From the NCBI GenBank assembly GCA_008933995.1, contig WARS01000016.1:12106848-12170847 (forward strand): a stretch of 64,000 nucleotides of DNA, in the 5' to 3' direction. Position numbers and translations under genes: made by a program. The stretch comes from Datnioides undecimradiatus. Lineage: Eukaryota > Chordata > Actinopteri > Lobotiformes > Datnioididae. Positions 1-33,700 of this stretch are shown here, piece by piece (within the stretch, counting starts at the first letter, position 1; every line of letters starts with the position of its first letter). Below the pieces are notes generated by a model. It did not search any database, was not told the origin of the DNA, and worked only from the letters and a program-made list of their open reading frames with translations.

Positions 1-202
1 TATGTGTGAGTTATTTTCTTAATTTAATGCCATCAATATGTGTATTTATGCTCTCTTTACTTTTTTTATATATTTTTATACGGTTGCCAATTATCTCATG
101 TGACATGAAAACTTGATAGTTGTCTTTGAGTAGAAACCCTCTGCCATTTTTTCTCCAACTCAGCAGAACCTGCTTCTGCTTCACACTTGTCCTATAACTT
201 AC

Positions 203-19352
<19,150 letters not shown>

Positions 19353-21189
19353 CCTGCTGCCTCACCCGATATAACCTGTGATAAAAATAAATAAATAAAT
19401 ACATACATATCACCTTGCGTGTTGTAATTTTCATTTAAATAATAATGGTGATAGACAGTGTCTGGTTAAAATATATTGTTTATTTTGATAGCTATGTGGT
19501 GAAACAAAGTCTATTCAGAAAACATAAACTATGGTCGAGAATTACCACACCAAGTAAATCGAGATGCTGTTCCAGATATACTATAAGTAGACAAACAGTA
19601 ACTGCTCAGATACATATTTGAAAAGTAATACAGTTTTGTTTGTTAAAACTTTTAATAATGGTAAATTTATCAGCTATGTATTTATTAGTAGTAGTACTAA
19701 TAATTAATCTAATTATTTTTTGTTGATAATTGTCTTAATAGCATAATTAAAGCCAAGATAACATCAAGACTTAAGGTTAAAAACATTAGGTCCATATTAA
19801 TTTCACACTTTAACACATTAGCATCTTCTAAATAATTTCAATCAGTTAGTTCCCTTTGTTGCACCTGTTGCAAGAAGACATGGACTGATGCATTATACCC
19901 TTACAATTTAAAAACAAGTATACCTCTTACATAACGTCATTTATTTTATCTATGCCTAACATCTTGGTACACATTTTGACCATTACTTGATCTGTACAAC
20001 AGGATGTGTTGTCTACAGGCAGTCGGTTTGTGTATTGGTAACAAGTTCACCACTAGATGGAGGTAGAGACTCAACAAATGTGGATTTGATCCTTTGATCC
20101 TTGCTGATGCCAACAACCCTTTTCAGATTTTTGTCCCATCCACCCATCCCACTCCCAACTCTGACTTTACTGCGCACCCAGACAAAGGATTTATTGCCCC
20201 GAATAAAGCTACTGTGATTTCAACCTTACATTTCTTCATACCGTCAATTCACTCCTAAGCATATTACAATGGCGTGTGGCCGGATTATGTAACAAGCAAT
20301 TGCAGGCTGAAACAAGTTTAAAAAAAAAACAGCTACAGTGTTAAACGTAAGACAAAATATGTTTACATCCATACTTTTTGTTTAGATATAAAACTATCAT
20401 CTACAAACGTGGACAGCCTTAGTGACATTATGTATCAAAACAAATCTTTTAAAACTCTTAGGGCAAATAAATATCGGATGAATTGTAGTTTCGCTTTTAA
20501 TGCAGCATGAGCGACTGCAGCTTGGTGGATCTTTGTTGTCTGCCAAGCCAGCTAACTAGCCAACTAGCCTACGTTTTGTTGTGATGCAAAGTAATGGCTG
20601 AACAGTTAGCGCAGCTTGCTAGCTCAGCTGACTAGCTCACTTATATTTAGATGGTGGACTCATTGGGTAACTCTTTGGCTTAAATTTGATACGTGTTCAT
20701 GGGACCTGACCCGAAAGCACTTGGGAATGGCAGTGAGGACAAGGAGAGCATAGCAAACTATAACCCTAACCTGGCTAACAGTTGCCACATTAGCTAACTT
20801 CTCAGTGCACGAGTCAGTGGGGTTTAAATGTCCCTCGCAAGGTGGCTGCAGATAGGCCCGTAGCTACTTCGCTGTGTGACTTTGTGTTGTACAAATGACC
20901 AGGTTTGGTTTGTGTACTGTGTATACAATATTTATCGATATCACACAAGTTTAGCAACAGGCAGATGAACAATGACAAAGCACACAATGTGAGATGCCCA
21001 CTGGCATGAGCGCGTGCCAACTTATTTGGTTGGCAACGCTAACAGTTAGCTGTTGATAGCTCGGCTAATTCTGCACAGAAGTCACGAAATGCACACCGAT
21101 TTCTGATAAACTGGTACAATACGAGCTACCATGCACAATTTCCGTCAGTATATAACACCCCGCTTCCGTGAAGGTCTTTAGCATTTTAC

Positions 21190-21440
21190 CTTTGTGTAGA
21201 AAGACGGGTTCGTGCTGTTGTTTATCCCCTTCCTTGTTCGTCCAGCTGATTCACATGACAGCTGCTGTGCTACCGCCGCTGCTGCTCTGTGCTTTACTGA
21301 GAGAGGGCAACGTTTCAGAACGTCGACTCCAACTCAAACGTGGGTCAACGTGCGAACAGGCACGCCTGCATGAGAGGCAGACCGCGGTGTGGCAGGCCTA
21401 TCCAGGCACTGAGAGATCTGCGAATAAGCGGTGGAGTCGA
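21190..21440 (-). promoter_or_regulatory. kdm4c: Probable kdm4c untranslated first exon and CpG-containing promoter
   Basis: On the minus strand a good donor (AAAG|GTAAAATG) follows base 21190. It can join the acceptor after 19376, which opens the exon carrying the kdm4c start codon after a 23-nt leader (19353-19375). CpG dinucleotides are unusually frequent for this window between about 21280 and 21440, as expected near a start site. The transcription start itself cannot be seen. Intron 1 would run 19376-21189 and holds no recognisable gene. Confidence 0.5.
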
Positions 21441-22532
21441 TGAACCGAAACGCAGCCAGTGCTGGTAGAAAGTGCACCTATATCTCTAGCGTATGACTAC
21501 TTTACAGGAAAGAAATGGATGTTGCGTGTATCTGTCTTGAAGCTATAATGTTTTCAGATCAGTTCCAGTCTCTGATCCTGAATACACGTTATTAAATTTG
21601 ATTGTGTTTTTGTTTTTTACATATGAACTGACAAATTAAAAGTGGACTCATGAAACAAATTGGAGTTGTTTTTTTTTAATTTAAGGCATATTGACAGCAG
21701 CCAAATACTTTGTAGACGCGAAATACGAGCAACTTTTGGGTTGCCAGTTTCAGGTGTTTATGCTACTCCAATAGGGCACTTACTTTACGCGTCTTCTTAA
21801 CTGTAGTTCATCACGAAGACCACAATCATTTTAATATTTGTTTGGAAAATTTACTATTTGCTTTCAACAATTTTGGTCAATCTAAGCCAAAAGAAACAAA
21901 GCTAGACTAGTTATGTGATTTTATTTAAATTGTATTAAAATCCTAACTGTAAATACACTTATTCAAAAGTCTCAGGCCAAAGACATTTTAACTTACCACA
22001 GTAGGAAAACCCCAATTGTTTCTGTTATTTACAGCTTGGTGCTTCAGTAACTCATGACAGTGTGTCAGTGGTCCAGCAGGAACAATAGGTTACCAGAGTT
22101 GCTGAAACTGAAGCAGATTGGAAGTCGGCTATCATGAGGCTAATTGTACTATTGTTACTTGTGTTATACCCGATGACTTATTAACATCTTTAGGTGTAAT
22201 GCTGGGGGAGGGTTTACCAACCAGAGGTGTTGTTTATACAGATGCCTAATAACCAACTTATTAATGTTTAAATGTTACACTGACAATTTATCAAATTAAC
22301 ATATCTACCCGTTATAATGGGTACCTCATTAGAAAGTATAAATAAACAAATAAAGTAGCAGGAGGAGTAGTAGCAGCAGAAGTGCCGTAACACACTGATT
22401 GTAATTTAAACTTGTGCTTAATGTTTGTGCCTCTCATGTGTGTCTATGTGATGAAGCGGCTGCTGAGAGCGGCTCCGGTGAGTGCAGTGACACTCAGTAA
22501 ACTGGGAGGGTCGCTAATGACTTTCTGCAAAC

Positions 22533-25500
22533 ATGGCTGCCCAGGATGAACTCAGTAAGTTTCTCTCTGCGTTATCTGTGACTAATATCTCCTAAAATGT
22601 CCCGTTTGTGGCTGTTAAACACATACTGAAAAAAAGGTTTACTTAATGCTCACAATTAGGGTTGTTTTCAAGTCACGTTAAAGCTTGCTTTTGTTAAAAA
22701 AACTGTGGCAGTAACGACAGCTAGCTGCTCTGCTATAATGCTAGCTGGAATGCTAACGTCAGGAGGCCGTTTGCCCAGTCATGGTCAAAATGAAACTACA
22801 CGTAGGCTATTAATATAGTTTCATTAATCAAACTTTAAATGTGTAGATTTACAGCATGAATGTTTAAGGCAGGTAGAGTTAAGAGTGCACGGTGTCACTG
22901 GTTATGAAAAGCCAGTGTTAAGGCTCAGAAAATTGAATTGCGTTGGTAGACTGTCAGTTGTGGTAGCTAGCTGGTGGTGAGCCATGCCGAAAGAAAGAAG
23001 GCAGGGCTGGGTGATGGTTGCACCAACACAGCAGCTGACAGGACGAGCTTATTAAGCCAAGTTGAAGCAACATGCATGAGGGACCTTCTGTTTTTAGTTC
23101 ACTGGGGTTTTTTCTTTCTTTCTACTGTACAAATTTGGAGATCGCACTGCCAGGATTTGCTTGTAATTTCATGCATTGATTGGGTTGCACTTTCATTTTT
23201 GAATGGATGTAATTCCAATTATATCAGATGTATTTGTTTAATCAAATCCCATGTTTAGTGTTTATTTTTGCCGTTTGACAATTACCGTCCAGAAAATGAG
23301 ACCTAAAAGCTTCATTCAAGATGTTAAATGTGTTTGGGGTTTTTTTTTGTGACAGATCAGCTGGAGCGTGTGTTCCTTCGCCTGGGCCATGCAGAAACAG
23401 ATGAACAGCTACAGGACATTATCTCCAAGTTCCTACCCCCTGTTCTCCTCAAACTCTCCAGTGTCCAGGAGGGTGTGCGAAAGAAAGTAAGAAGGGTGTT
23501 GCCTATCTCTGTGCCTGAAGAGATTACAATGGCTCTTGAGTTTGTGCTACATAGCCTACTACTCATAAACATATTATCAAGTAACAGCAATACGAGAATA
23601 TTCCCAAAGATTTTAGCTTCTTTTTTTTACCAGAACTTTAGATGTTGTCACTAAAACATCCATTGTACTGATGCAGCCTCACTTCCTCCTGATGCTTGCA
23701 AGAAGCTTGGACCTTTAGCCCTTTGCCTATGAGTGTTAATTTGAGCATTTCTTTCATGGAAGCAAACCATCAAAACTACTTTCTGTGCCACCTCTGCTAG
23801 GTAATGGAGTTGCTGGTCCACTTAAACAAGCGGATAAAAAGCCGACCTAAAATTCAGCTACCAGTAGAAACTTTGCTGGTACAGTACCAAGACCCTGCGG
23901 CTGCCTCCTTTGTTACGGTAAGAGTCTGATTTTACAAATCTGGTCTTATGACACAAGAAGTTAAATACATTTAAAACTGTGTAAGAGTTAAGTAATTTTA
24001 AAATTTGTCAGTTATATCCAATCCCAGCACCGATGTCCATTGTATACCAGTGCAATTTTCAATATGTTAGATTAGTTGTCTGTAACTTGAGAAAAGGATG
24101 CTGACTGTTGTTTTATGTATTCTGTAGAATTTCACCATCATCTACATCAAAATGGGCTACCCACGTCTGGAGGTGGGAAAACAGTGTGAGCTGGCCCCCA
24201 CCCTTCTCACTGCCATGGAAGGCAAGCCCCAGCCACAGCAAGACAGGTGAGGGAACACACACAGTCACACATATAAGGATGCACAAGAATATGTTGATTT
24301 ACCGATAGACTTGATTTACGGATGCCTGAATTGACACATGTACGAAGATACACAGATTCTTCCAGTCCTCTCTATGTGGGGTTGACACTATCTATCTATT
24401 GTTGGACTGTGAGTTCACGTTGCGCTCTCTTTCTGCTCTCAGCCTGATGCACCTGCTCATCCCTACTCTTTACCATATGAAGTATCCTGCAGACCCCTCG
24501 AAAAATGCTTCTCCATTCAACCTGACTGAGAGGCCAAAGACAGTGCAGCTGCTGCAGGAGTTCATGTTAGATGTTTTATTGATGCCTTATGGGTGAGCTT
24601 TTATCATGTACTTTGGGTTTTGTACGATAAAGAGCATCAGAACACTCAGCAAACTGACTCATTCGCTCTTTGGCTTCTGTAGGTTTGTGCTGAACGAATC
24701 CCCGACCCGCCCTGCTCCCTCCTCCTCTCAGGGAAGTTCTGCAGAGGGGACAGTGGCTGCGGGTGGCCAGGGCCTCCCACAGCCTCCTCCAGGGATGAGC
24801 GTCTATGCTGCCAAGAGGGTGATTGGAGAGGCACAGTGGAGTGCCGAGCAGCTGGAGCAGGTACAGTGAGTGACGCTAGAGAATGAACACTTGCTGTATT
24901 TTTGCTGGTGATAGTTTCTTGTTTAATTTCAGCCCAGTCTAGACATTATGTGTCACTTATCATTTATTATCTATTCAATACATTTCTAAATTTATGTGTG
25001 AGCTGCCTGTATTTTAAGGGCTGGAAAATCATTTGAATGGTTGTGGAGGTGGTGGTGGTGGTGCATATATTTATATATGTTTGTCTTGAGTGTCAGTTTA
25101 TGATTCTTCGTGTGTATTTGGTATCAACAGTGTAAACTGGGCATAGTAAAGTTCATTGAGGCAAAGCAAGTCCCTGAGGTGGAGACCGTGGTTCACCTTG
25201 TGGTGGCATCAAGCGACACCCGACACAGTGTTGCCACTGCAGCTGATCTGGAACTCAAGAGCAAACAGAGGTAGGTGAAGGAGCCAGTGGAATAAATCCC
25301 ATTAGTTTTTTGTTTTGAACCAGGATAGATGCTAAATTCCAGACTGGCCTCCATAAATACGGCGCCCTGGCAGTAGGTAGACCTGTTAAAACCTGATTAA
25401 AATCATTCATCTGAAACGACCGATTCTTTTCCAGAAACATTGATGACTCATTATTTCATAAATTTCATTGGTTTTGTTCATGTTTCATTAATCTTCCAGC

Positions 25501-27790
25501 ATTATTGATTGGAACAATCCTCTGATTATCAACAAGATGTACAAGGTGTATCTGGGGGATGTTCCTCTCAAGACAAAGGTTAGTTCATTCAGCATTTGAT
25601 TTTCAAACTTAACCTGCGAGTTTTTTTAAATATTAAATCTAAAAGCTGTTTTGCATTGGGCACCAGGGTGGCAATATAAAGCAAGAGCTGAAACATGAGC
25701 CAGTGAGCACAAGAGTCAAACTTAAGATCCTGCCACATCTTCTGCGGTCACGTCTAGCTGCAGAGTGCTTTCCAGCAAATATCCAGGTGAACCTTTTGTT
25801 TGTGCTTGTTGGTACATGTGCGTGCATATGTTGTTGTTGTTTTTTAGGAATTGCCCCTTTTTTATGTTACAAAATGTTGTTTCCTCTCCCTCATAGGTTG
25901 TGTATGATGGTCTCTTTGGAGCGAACACCAACAACAAACTGCTGTCCCTCACCTTGCAGTTTGTCCATCACATCTGCATGGTGTAAGACAAAAGCGCTCT
26001 CGTTTCTCTAGTCTAGGTACGCCTAGGTGTAATTTCTGTGTTTGTTTGCATCTTTAAAAATAACATTTATGTTTTTCAGATGTCCTGACACTAATAAACC
26101 CTTGGGACTGATGCTGCTTAATGGTCTTACCAAGCTCATCAATGAATACAAGGAGGTAAAACTATAACTGGGAATTTTATCTGCAATCTTATACAGTTTT
26201 AAATTTGATTTATACAGTTTAAACTATATTTGTCCTTGCAGGATCCTAAGCTACTATGTGTAGCCTACTCCGCTGTTGGAAAGCTGTCAAGGTATAATGA
26301 AATGCTTCTCTCTTTTTCCCTTTAACATTGCCAGCTTGGTGTGGGATTTTAGGAATTAAAAGAATTCTCCTTTTTCCTTCCTCTCCTCTAGCCGCATGCC
26401 ACAGCTGTTTACAAAGGATATTGCACTTGTGCAGCAGTTTTTTGAATCCATGTGCAAGGTAGGTGAAAGTTTGGTCAAAAAGCCAACAATAAATTCTGTG
26501 AAAATTCAGACACACACATCAATACATTACGAGAAATCTATTCCCCAAAACATATCTATAATATTGAATAATGTCCTTCTCTTCTAATGGGAGCGTGGCG
26601 CTTCATTTGATGCTGGATATTTTGTGTCATCTCTGTAGGAGGAGCCTGATGTCCGCCTTGCTATTCAGGAAGCTTTGTCTATGATGGTTGGAGCTTATGC
26701 AAACCTCCAGGGGGCACTGTTGAACCTGATGGAGGCCCTGGTGGCTGCATATATTGGAAAGGTAAGTGGATATGAGAAGAACATATGTTTGGTTTATAAG
26801 CAAAACAAAGCTTATTGTTGATGAATTCAGTAAGTAGTCCTGAGGCTAATCAGCTGTTCTTTTTTGGGCAGCCGGAGGTGCAAGTTCGCCAGGTAGCCAT
26901 GAAGTTTGCCAGCACAGTGTTTGCTCCTGATCACGTGCCATCAAGATACCTGCTGCTCCTGGCAGCTGGAGACCCGTAAGTCCCAAAACACATGAATCTT
27001 TCACAAAGTGGTAAATAAACAGCAACATGAATACACTGGCAACGTTTTAGCACGTTTTGAAAACACTTGCACATCATAACTGACACAGGCGTGTTAATGG
27101 CATGCTCTCCAGATTGGTGTAGAAGATAAAGTGGTTTCCTGTGTTTTAGGAGGGAAGAGGTGGCTGGGGAGGCCCAGCGTGTACTGAGAGCTTTTACCAA
27201 GAGCTCAGAAAAGGAGGGACCAAAGCCAATGCCATCATTTCCTGACATGGTGGCCTATGTCCAGGAGAAGGTGGGGCTTGGTGCATATTTGTCATTGTCT
27301 CTGAGTCACTACATTTAAGTTACAATGTGTCCATTTTTACTGCAAGAAATAACGAATCTCATATCTTTCTGATCTTTTTATTATCAGGCAGCACAGAGGG
27401 TCAAGACTCCAGCTAAATACATTGTTGGAACCTCCACTATTCCTTTCAACCCATCTGCATTTGGGGAGGTAAATGTGAATTTGTTATCGGCCTGTGACAT
27501 GACTTGCCACATTCTTTCTTTGGAGAACTAAGTTGAGTTTTTGGTGCAGACACCTAATTTTTGTTTGTGTTCCTAGATCGTGCTCTACTTGAGGATGTGT
27601 TTAGCTTACAGTGCTGGGGTGACGCCCATGTCCACACGCCTGGCAGACATGCAGGACGACGCACCAGCCATCGGTCGCTACGTTCACACACTTCTGTCCT
27701 CTGATCAGCCTTCAGTGTCAAAGGGTTCAGAGGCAAACCCTGTGCATGTCTACATGGATCTGCTGCAGCAGCTGTTGTCTGCTGTTGGGG
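22533..27790 (+). other. ecpas: ecpas exon map, exons 1-18
   Basis: 22533-22554, 23356-23486, 23801-23917, 24128-24246, 24443-24592, 24683-24860, 25131-25270, 25500-25578, 25667-25786, 25897-25982, 26080-26155, 26242-26291, 26392-26458, 26639-26761, 26872-26975, 27150-27270, 27388-27468, 27577-27790. Exon 1 has only 22 coding bases and is followed by an 801-bp intron. All introns are GT-AG and the frame is continuous. Exon 6 encodes a Ser/Gly-rich, proline-ending loop that interrupts the helical repeats, as in the human protein. Confidence 0.9.
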
Positions 27791-30700
27791 GTGAGAGAGG
27801 ATAAACCTGTTTCATCATTAGGGCTGTTAGATGACAGATCCAGACAAGTCTCTGTATTCTTAGTATAGGCTTCTTAGAATATGTAGCTAATGTTAAACAC
27901 AGAGTTTTAATCATGTTTTGAGTTAAGCTCAATACAGGGAATTCCAGATAGATAGAGATATAGATAGAGAGAGATAGAGATAGATATAGATATATATATA
28001 GAGAGAGATATAGATATAGATATAGATATATATATATATATAAAAGCTGAAATGGAAGGTGGGAAGTGGTTTGGGCAGTAAGTGGTTTTTCATCAAGCCT
28101 CCATTTACTCTGATAGCATTATGTCTAATTTGGCATAGTGAGGCTTTAAATGACCCCTGGAGTCAGGGGCATGGCCTCAGGGGAGATTAGGAGGTCATGA
28201 TGGAGAGATGGGAGTGATATAATTTCAGTGTGTTGTAGAGAGAGGGGGAGAGAGAGGGAGGGAGAGAGAGAGGGATGGACTGTAGCCAATCATCGGCAAG
28301 CAGAATAACTGAAGTACTGTAGAGACACAGATGAGATTTCATAAAGGCAGTTACTCTCCACAGGCCTAAAAATCGAGCATGTCACAGAGGATGAGCGGAG
28401 ATACAAAGAAGAAAGAGGTGATGAAGAGCAGNATTAATAATTAATATTAATAATAATTAATTGCACTTGATTTATAATCTCTCAACAGGTATCCCAGTTA
28501 TGTACTGTCTCTTGGAGGTGGTGTCCGTCTGCCCAGAGAAACTGGCTTCCAGATTTGTTGAAAAAATTGACTGGATCAAGGTGAGTATTTCATAAATTTG
28601 TTTGTTCATTTGGATGTAAATTGACATTCCACCAAACAACCACTAAACAATTAGACTCATCACGTAACATAACCGTTCCTCTCTTCTCTAGAGTCTGATG
28701 AACACAAATAAGGAGGACATGAGGGAGCTCGCTGCCCAGCTGTATGCTCTGGTGATTTCCAGCATGACTGGCAATGAGCTGCAGATGGCTGTGCACAACC
28801 TGGTCAAAATCACCAAAGACAACCATGTAAGCTACTTTGTCTGTGGAGCACTTGCTAGTTTCATTCATATTTTAAAGGTGTGCATTTTTACCTTGAGTCA
28901 ATGTTTTTATTGGTTCTGTTGAACCGCAGAGTCCTGAGACTCAGCATGGTGCCATCTTGGCTCTGGGCTACATGGTGGGAAGGTATATGAGCAGGAAGAG
29001 AGCTGTCACCTCTAGTGACTCTACACACAACATGGGGCAGTCAATGAGTATCACCTCTCAAGAAGATGATGAACTTGTTGCCATGGCCACCAAGACAATT
29101 GGTATTTGATTATTTTGGCTTTGATTATTTTGGCTTACATTTTTCTCACGATATGAAAGAGAATTGTGAAATTGGATTTGCAATGAATCTATGTGTGGCA
29201 ACATAATTTAAACCACATTATTTCACTGACTCCATCCAGGTTCCTTCCTGGACAGCAGCAGTGCTCTGTTAGCTGTGGCAGCGTGTACAGCTCTAGGAGA
29301 AATTGGGCGGAATGGCACCCTGCTGATCCCTGCAGAGGGAGAGGGCTTCACCAAACTGTCTATTGTGGAAAACCTGCTGGCTCGCATCCCCTCTGGCAAG
29401 GAGAGCACAAAGGTAACATGACTTCACAACAAGAAGAAGCTGCTGTGATGTTTTGTTGGTGAGAAGTTACTATACTGTAGTTGCTGTATTAGGATGCGTC
29501 AGAACTTCAGCAAAAAGATTTGTGAGCAGTACTACTTCATTGTATGATCTCATTTGTATCTGTCTGTATATGTGGTCTAGATGAAAGAACGATCAATCCA
29601 GACACTGGGTTACCTACCTGTGGGTGATGGAGACTTCCCCCATCAGAGAAAGCTGCTGCAGGGTCTCATGGACTCTGTAGAGGTATGAAATATAGTGACT
29701 GAATGCAGCATTACCAATGGCATTCAGGCCTTAACAAAAACAGAAGTAACAGGCTGTTTGGGAACATTAATATTTGTAAGCACAAAGATATTGTTAGACA
29801 GGAAGTCTTACGTTTTTTTGTGTATCCTTCATTAATTGACATGGTCATCCTGTGACGCTGTTGGCATCATCAGTGGAAACGTCCTTCCCATTTCCCTTTT
29901 CTCTCTCAAGGCCAAGCAGGTGGAGCTGCAGTTTACAGTTGGAGAGTCTATAACCAGCGCTTCAATAGGCACCAGCTCTGGAGCTGCCCGAGACCCATGG
30001 ACCTGTACTGAAGATGAGTACAGCCCGCCACACAGTATGTATCACCACTACTTTAACTTGTAGTAGTTTTGTACAGAATTGGCTTCTTTCTGAAGCTATG
30101 TTGTCCCAAATTTGATTTTGTTGTCAGTTAACATATGAAGAGGCCCAGTGTCCCTGTGCCAACTTTTCAAGTGATCATATTTGTCAGCATGTCTCTTGCA
30201 TGACGACAGAAGTCTTCACAGTGAAAATGCACGCTGATGACAAGATACCATTCTACTCTCAGCAGCACTGCATCACTAGTCCTCAAATGTCATATATGTC
30301 AAAAAATGGCCTGAGCATACACATGAGTGCAATAGTCAATTATCTTTTAAAATTGAAATACTCACCCAATAAATATTTTTCCCTGGTAGATGTGAAAAAC
30401 AATGATGTGGTTCCTTGGGTCCTGAACTCCATCCTGTCCAAGTATATACCCAGCCAGAACCCACATGTCCGACAGGCATCCTGCATATGGCTGCTTTCCC
30501 TGGTCAAGAAACTCAGCCAGCACAAGGAAATCACGGTGGGTTTGTTTTACGATAAACCTCACAACTCCTGTGGAAGTTAAAAAGAGTGATTTCCAAATAT
30601 TGTTTAAGAATTTCAAACTGTCAGATGTTAACAAATAAATGCTACCTCATATTTGAACTATGAAGTCTACACCCCAAACCTGAATTGTCTTCTGTCACAG

Positions 30701-33700
30701 TTTTGAAATGCTTTTCAACACGCTATTTCACATTTGTCACACCACTCAAAAAAGTTGTCCTCTGTATTTATCAGTGACTTTTAGAAGATGGAAGTTCACG
30801 TTTATCATGATGAGAAAGAGAATCATCTCTATATTACTGCTTTTTTGTAATAGAAATACATTTATTCTTACGTTTTTACTTCTGCAGTCTCATCTGAAGG
30901 AGATTCAGGTGGCATTCATCTCCATTCTCTCTGACCCTGATGGTAAGACGAGACCAAGAGACAAGTGCCATGCAGCTATACCAATGCAACATTACACAAC
31001 AAACTTCAACTTCAACTCTTACTCCTAAATTCTGTTTTCTCAAATGTTTCTTGACCTAGATTTGAGTCAGGATGTTGCATCTAAAGGCCTGGGCCTGGTC
31101 TATGAGATGGGAGGAGAAGGTGACCAACAGCAACTGGTGTCCACCCTAGTGGAAACTCTCATGACTGGCAAAAGGTGAGCAGATGGTTGAGTGTAGGAGG
31201 ATAAAGGAACAGGAGAGTCACAGGAGTTTGTAGTGTCTTTCTGTAGGAGTAAAAAAAGACGTGGGAATAAGGCTAAAATGTGTTTAGTGTGTGAAGATGT
31301 TACATTTTTCTTTATCTTTGCAAACAGAGTGAAACACACAGTTTCAGAGGATACGGAGGTGTTCCAGGGAGAAGGTTTGGGGAAAACACCTGATGGGTGA
31401 GTCATTATATCATCACTGTAAGACATCTTTTGCTTGTTTGTTTGTCCAAATGTCAGCAATTAGCTATTTATGTGTGTTCTGCTTGACAAAAGTTTGACTT
31501 CCTCCTCTCTCTTGCATTGATGGTGCTGGCAGTCACGGCCTGACCACATACAAGGAGCTCTGTTCATTGGCCAGCGACCTAAACCAACCAGATCTCGTCT
31601 ACAAGTTCATGAACTTGGCAAATCATCATGCCATGTGGAACTCCCGCAAGGTATCCTGCTCATGAATCATACTCTCCTCTCCTCTCTCCAGTCATCTGTC
31701 ACTCATGCAACTTTTCTTATTATTCAGAGTTTTTCTCACTCGTCCTTCCACCTGACCTCTCCTCCTTTCAGGGAGCAGCTTTTGGTTTCCATATGATTGC
31801 AGCAAAGGCCGGGGAGCAGCTGGCTCCGTTCCTGCCCCAGCTCGTGCCACGTCTGTATCGCTACCAGTTTGACCCCAACCTCAGCATTCGCCAGGCGATG
31901 ACCAGCATCTGGGATGCCTTGGTCACTGATAAGACCCTGGTAGGAGTTGAGCACTGTACATACACAAAAACATACAGTAATGTCACGTCGAGGACTTTTT
32001 GGTGATTCTTTATTGCGAATTGTGTAAATTTCTTTCAGTGATTCCTTAACTCCTGTTTATACAGAGTGCTGTTTTATGTCCTTAAGTCATTAATTACTGT
32101 GTGTGTGTGTGTGTGTGTGTGTATAAATGTTTAAGCTTTGATTATTACAAACAGATGGATCAGTATAGGCATACATGTAACAGACTGCTGTTATTGGAGT
32201 TAATGTTGTTGTGTTTGTTCTAATGTGTTTCAGGTGGATAAGTATCTTAAGGAGATCCTGCAGGATGTTATTTCCAACTTGACCAGTAACACCTGGAGAG
32301 TGCGCGAGTCCAGGTATACTAACATTCACGCACTCCTAAACTCCTAAAAATGATGCTTAATAAGACAGTTATGTTCTTTTCTGCTTAGATGGATATATTT
32401 AGCCTGATAGCAGGTTGTGGCAGAAAGCTAAATGCTCTACTGCAACTTGACTGCGTGACAAAGCAGAAATCATCTTCTTTCTCCTCCAGCTCAGGAACAC
32501 TGTAATGGCTTCTGACGTCACGTTGCTGTAATATTTGTAATTATTTTAACAATGGTAATCATACTCAGCATAATGATCATGGTAAATCTTGAAGTTAAAT
32601 CAATTCTTCTGTTATATTAATTTCAAGAGTGTCAGCTGGAAGTCTGTGTAATGTAAACATCTTGTCAGGAAGAAATGTGTTTGATGAATTGATTTTCCTT
32701 CCAGCTGCCTGGCCCTGAATGACCTGATTCGTGGCCGCCAAGCTGATGACCTCATTGATCACCTGGCAGAAATTTGGGAAACGCTGTTCAGAGTCCTCGA
32801 TGACATCAAGGTAAGCTGGAGGTGAATGTAAATCGATGTTTCTTTAATTCAACAATAGCGACAGGCATTTGTTAGTAATCTGTAGGATATAATTATTAGA
32901 GAAATTATAACACATGCAGTGGAATAACCATAAACACGTTAAAAGAAGAGATTCAGTTTTGATTTCCTTATGTTATTCTGACTTCTTCCCTCTGCTTTTT
33001 AGGAATCTGTGAGGAAAGCTGCCGACCTAACGCTGAAGACACTGAGCAAGGTAAAGTTGTCACAATCTTGGCCTGTCTATATATCTCTGTTCGTTTGTTT
33101 ATGTAAATGTCCAAGTATCTCTGTGTGTGTGTGTGTGTGTCTCTTTTTCTCTGTCCAGGTGTGTACTCGTATGTGTGAGTCTACAGGCTCTGCAGCCCAG
33201 AGAACTGTGGCGGTGATGTTACCAACCCTACTGGAAAAAGGCATCGTTAGCAATGTATCAGAGGTCCGCTCACTAAGGTAACCGTTTATATTGAAGCAAC
33301 TTCTGCTGTACATTTGTCAGTCAAACACAAAACTAGCATTTTAGTTGTGGGAGTAGACGGTAAACTGGGGGTATGTATATGTTTGTATTTCCAAGATATT
33401 AAATTGACTGAGGGCCTTGTGATGGTAGTGAAGGGGTGATGGTGGTTAAGGTTTGAGGGGAAACTTTTTTGTCTTATTGTCACTAAATTAATACGTAGTA
33501 GTGTTCTCTCGCAAACAATTTAATTCATTTACCAGTATCCAGACCCTGGTGAAGATTAGTAAGACAGCCGGAGCGAGACTAAAGCCTCATGCTTCCCGGC
33601 TGATCCCAGCCCTGCTGGAGGCCCTCAGCACACTGGAGCCTCAGGTCCTCAACTACCTCAGTCTCAGAGCCACAGAGCAAGAAAAGGTAACAGCTGTCTG

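Noticed and set aside
30035..30389. Open frame running from the ecpas intron into exon 25, suggesting an alternative exon
   Set aside because: No acceptor with good context at its left end and no homology; stops occur further upstream.
31651..31771. Possible U12-type intron in ecpas (donor GTATCCT)
   Set aside because: The branch region lacks a TCCTTAAC-like element and has an ordinary pyrimidine tract, so it is probably a U2 intron.
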